NCBI GenBank assembly: GCA_964461295.1
Contig: CAYWTX010000410.1
Span: 1-6,815 of the forward strand
Reading direction: 5' to 3'
DNA: 6,815 bases
DNA from: CAYWTX01 sp964461295
GTDB taxonomy: Bacteria; Planctomycetota; Phycisphaerae; SM23-33
Part shown: piece by piece, positions 5,171-6,815 of the stretch
How the letters are laid out: each line of letters opens with the position of its first letter
Position numbering within the stretch: the first letter of the stretch is position 1
Made by a program: the position numbers and the translations under genes
Notes under the pieces: generated by a model
Database searches by the model: none
Seen by the model: only the letters and a program-made list of their open reading frames with translations
Told to the model about the DNA's origin: nothing

Positions 5171-6013
5171 TCAGTCCAGTTCGCGCGACACGCGCCGCCA
5201 GTACTTCAGCGTGGCTGGGTCGCTTGCCCCGTCGGGCCCGCCGTTCCACGTGCGGGCCAGATGCTCCAGGTCGCCCCGGGCGAACGCTCGCGGGCAGTAC
5301 CGCCGCCAGTACGCCTTGGCATACGTGCACGACGTCGGATACGACACCGCTCCGCTGCGGTACGCCGCCCGCGCGCGGTCGCGCCTCTCCTCCGCGAGTT
5401 GCCGGCCGGCGTCCGCCCAGGCTGCGCGCTTGGCCTGCAACGGACCCAGCGACTGCCCGTGGTCGCCCACGGCGAAGTCGTTGCCCCCGCTCTCGACCCG
5501 CCGCATCGCCGCCAGCAGGCGCTCGATCGCTCGTTCGCGCGGCGGTACTTGAGCATTGGGCCGGGCTTCCGCCGCGGACCTTGCCGAAGGCCAAGACCGG
5601 GCACCGGGCATCTCCTGCACCTGCCCCACTGGGGCGGGCAGGGCTCTGGGCGCGGCTTGCCTCGCGGCGCCGCTCGCCCCGCGCGCCGCATCCACCTCGC
5701 AAACCGTTGTCCGCTGTTGGAGACAATCCTCCACCGTCGGCGCGGCCGAGGCCTTCGCTTCGGCACTGGCCGCCAGGGGCGGCGGCAGCACACACTCCGC
5801 GGCCGCGTTCACCGGCCGCGGAAGGGGATCCCACGCCAGCACGGGCAGCAGCAGCACAGCTGCCAGGCCCAGGCCGATGGCCGGCACGCGGGCCTTGGGC
5901 CCCAGCAGAGGCCCCGCCCGTTTCCTGGCGACCATTCGCGGCTGAACCTGCACGGTGGGCCCGCCGCGGCGGGACACCGCAACGGATGTGGGGGAGACGA
6001 TCGTGTTTCGCAT
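5171..6013 (-). CDS. Membrane-anchored lysozyme-like (i-type/transglycosylase-fold) protein
   Basis: A 280-residue protein with a basic N-terminus, one membrane segment (about 43-61), an Ala/Pro-rich low-complexity linker to about residue 155, and a C-terminal catalytic-looking domain (about 160-280). The domain has RRVESGGNDFAVGDHGQSLGPLQAKRAAW, in which Glu174 is the likely acid catalyst, and a final TWNGGPDGASDPATLKYWRRV. The ESG...GP.Q...W and NGGP...T..YW marks resemble bacterial relatives of i-type lysozymes (destabilase) and SLT-domain proteins, which cut the glycan backbone of peptidoglycan. The usual His before NGGP is Trp256 here. Orientation by the positive-inside rule places the domain outside the cytoplasm. 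The start at 6013 has AGGA 5 bases upstream (aggaaagccATG); an in-frame ATG at 6046 lacks a good site. It is the first gene after a TATACT promoter box, with the transporter 142 bases downstream. Activity is inferred, not shown. Confidence 0.7.
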   Translation of the reverse strand: MRNTIVSPTSVAVSRRGGPTVQVQPRMVARKRAGPLLGPKARVPAIGLGLAAVLLLPVLAWDPLPRPVNAAAECVLPPPLAASAEAKASAAPTVEDCLQQRTTVCEVDAARGASGAARQAAPRALPAPVGQVQEMPGARSWPSARSAAEARPNAQVPPRERAIERLLAAMRRVESGGNDFAVGDHGQSLGPLQAKRAAWADAGRQLAEERRDRARAAYRSGAVSYPTSCTYAKAYWRRYCPRAFARGDLEHLARTWNGGPDGASDPATLKYWRRVSRELD

Positions 6014-6061
6014 GGCTTTCCTGGGGGCATGCACCTGGCGGCTCATGCCCGCGCTGTTAGA

Positions 6062-6067
6062 AGTATA
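6062..6067 (-). promoter_or_regulatory. Likely -10 box of the lysozyme-like gene and perhaps the operon
   Basis: TATACT on the minus strand, the same hexamer as in the ssrA promoter, lies 49 bases before the chosen ATG. No good -35 box is seen at the usual distance (TTCTCG at 6085-6090 is a weak match). Its location also argues against the ATG at 6046 needing a long leader. Confidence 0.4.
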
Positions 6068-6259
6068 TCCAAACGCTCCCGCCGCGAGAACTGAATGTGG
6101 AATCGGAAACCCCCGGCCGAAGGTTCCTCTCGGAAAACCAATGGATTGGGCGCCTTCCTCAGAAGTGGCCCGAGCGGGGGATCTTCCTCTGGCGTCGCAT
6201 CAGGCCAACCTGCGAACGTTCCATCGCCCCTCGGGGCTCTGTGTCTATCTGCTTGATTG
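6068..6259. other. Non-coding gap upstream of the operon
   Basis: I see no gene in this stretch. It carries the presumed upstream promoter region and a small hairpin gcccc-tc-ggggc at 6225-6236, similar in make-up to the unit at 800-812, followed by the third copy of the composite repeat module. Confidence 0.5.
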
Positions 6260-6374
6260 CCGTGGGCTTAAGCCCTTGCCGTTACCCACATCTCCGCCGC
6301 CAACGAGGTGCACCATGAAGCGTAGCCGTTGCGGTTTGGCCTCTCTTCGCCCCCGAAGCGGGGCGAACGGCTAC
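6260..6374 (-). repeat. Composite repeat module, copy 3 (inverted orientation)
   Basis: Read on the minus strand it has gtagccgtt (6366-6374), then the 24-base block 6343-6366 identical to 1183-1206 of copy 2, about 50 unmatched bases, and an end block at 6260-6292 sharing gatgtgggt and a following gggc-hairpin with the ends of copies 1 and 2. The hairpin core here is the perfect palindrome gggcttaagccc (6264-6275). The 9-base arms 6322-6330 and 6366-6374 close a larger stem around the block. The module's gtagcc end supplies the TAG stop codon (6371-6373) of the sugar kinase gene. Confidence 0.7.
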
Positions 6375-6815
6375 ACGTCCGTCAGTTGCACGGTTTGCCG
6401 CAGCCGGGCCGAGTAGGCGGGATCGAACTCCGCCGGGCCGACGGTGCACGCCGACGCCGAGGCCGTCGCCACGGCCTCGGCAAACGCCGCGGGCATGCTC
6501 TCGCCGCGGGCAACGCCCGCCACGAACGCCGCCAGCAGGGCGTCGCCGCAGCCCACCGTGTTCCGGACCTTATCGGGCGGCACGTCGACGCGCCCGTGGA
6601 GGGCGGCTGGGCCGCTGAACAGCCACGCCCCCTGGGCTCCGCGGGTGAACAGCACGACCTTCACCGTCCGCGCCAACTCGCGAGCCGCGGCGATCTGCCC
6701 GGCCAGGTCCGAGATCGGCCGGCCGATCAGTTCGGCCAACTCCGCGGCGTTGGGCTTCAGCAGCCAGAGGCGTTTGCCCGCCATGGCTCGCAGGGCCGCG
6801 CCGGTGGTGTCGACG
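6371..6815 (-). CDS. PfkB-family sugar kinase, C-terminal part (5' end outside window)
   Basis: The last 147 codons of a PfkB/ribokinase-fold kinase, open to the right edge and ending at TAG 6371-6373. Visible marks are VDTTGAALRAM at the start of the fragment, KPN at residues 20-22 followed by AAELAELIG, FTRGAQGAWLF, and the family signature NTVGCGDALLAAFVAG with Asp91 of the fragment as the expected catalytic base. The VDTTG...AL and KPN segments resemble the 1-phosphofructokinase/tagatose-6-phosphate kinase branch (FruK, LacC), which uses ATP to phosphorylate a sugar phosphate in the cytoplasm. The exact substrate cannot be told without the N-terminal half. The stop codon lies within a repeat module whose hairpin may also end the transcript. 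There is no sign of linkage to the operon to its left, which has its own promoter. Confidence 0.88.
   Translation of the reverse strand, partial: VDTTGAALRAMAGKRLWLLKPNAAELAELIGRPISDLAGQIAAARELARTVKVVLFTRGAQGAWLFSGPAALHGRVDVPPDKVRNTVGCGDALLAAFVAGVARGESMPAAFAEAVATASASACTVGPAEFDPAYSARLRQTVQLTDV

Noticed and set aside
2923..6060. Open frame of 1045 codons on the + strand
   Set aside because: It runs antisense to the YkuD, transporter and lysozyme-like genes. Its product is an Arg/Pro/Ala/His-rich sequence without motifs, as expected from the complement of GC-rich codons.
4454..6094. Open frame of 546 codons on the + strand
   Set aside because: It is antisense to the transporter and lysozyme-like genes, both of which have clear motifs, and its product has no family features.

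Overview
The window looks like chromosomal DNA from a GC-rich bacterium, most likely a planctomycete or another PVC-group lineage. The basis is the high GC of the coding parts (hand counts of 60-base samples in the left and right blocks give about 62-72%), a bacterial tmRNA with an unusual tag, and clusters of hairpin-forming repeat modules of a style I associate from memory with planctomycete intergenic DNA. The lineage call is an inference; no marker protein here settles it.

Left to right: (1) the 3' end of a polyphosphate kinase 2 / polyphosphate:AMP phosphotransferase gene on the + strand; (2) a non-coding block of about 970 bases (548-1517) packed with inverted repeats, including two head-to-head copies of one composite module; (3) a minus-strand gene for a small membrane-anchored helical protein of unknown function, with its own promoter and lower GC than the flanks; (4) a 400-base non-coding stretch with several stem-loops; (5) a complete tmRNA gene (ssrA) on the minus strand with promoter and downstream hairpins; (6) a minus-strand block that reads, in transcription order, as a membrane-anchored lysozyme-like protein, a dicarboxylate/amino acid:cation symporter-family transporter and a YkuD-type L,D-transpeptidase lipoprotein, the last two overlapping by ATGA; (7) a 300-base intergenic stretch with the promoter of that block and a third copy of the repeat module; (8) the C-terminal part of a PfkB-family sugar kinase, running off the right edge.

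Functionally, the lysozyme-like protein, the transporter and the YkuD protein form a plausible cell-envelope group: two peptidoglycan-active enzymes flank a solute transporter whose substrate-binding region lacks the arginine that marks acidic amino acid carriers. The two partial kinases at the ends are unrelated housekeeping or metabolic genes. I find no CRISPR array, transposase, integrase or evident defence system. The most unusual content is the repeat-module family and its arrangement around gene ends.
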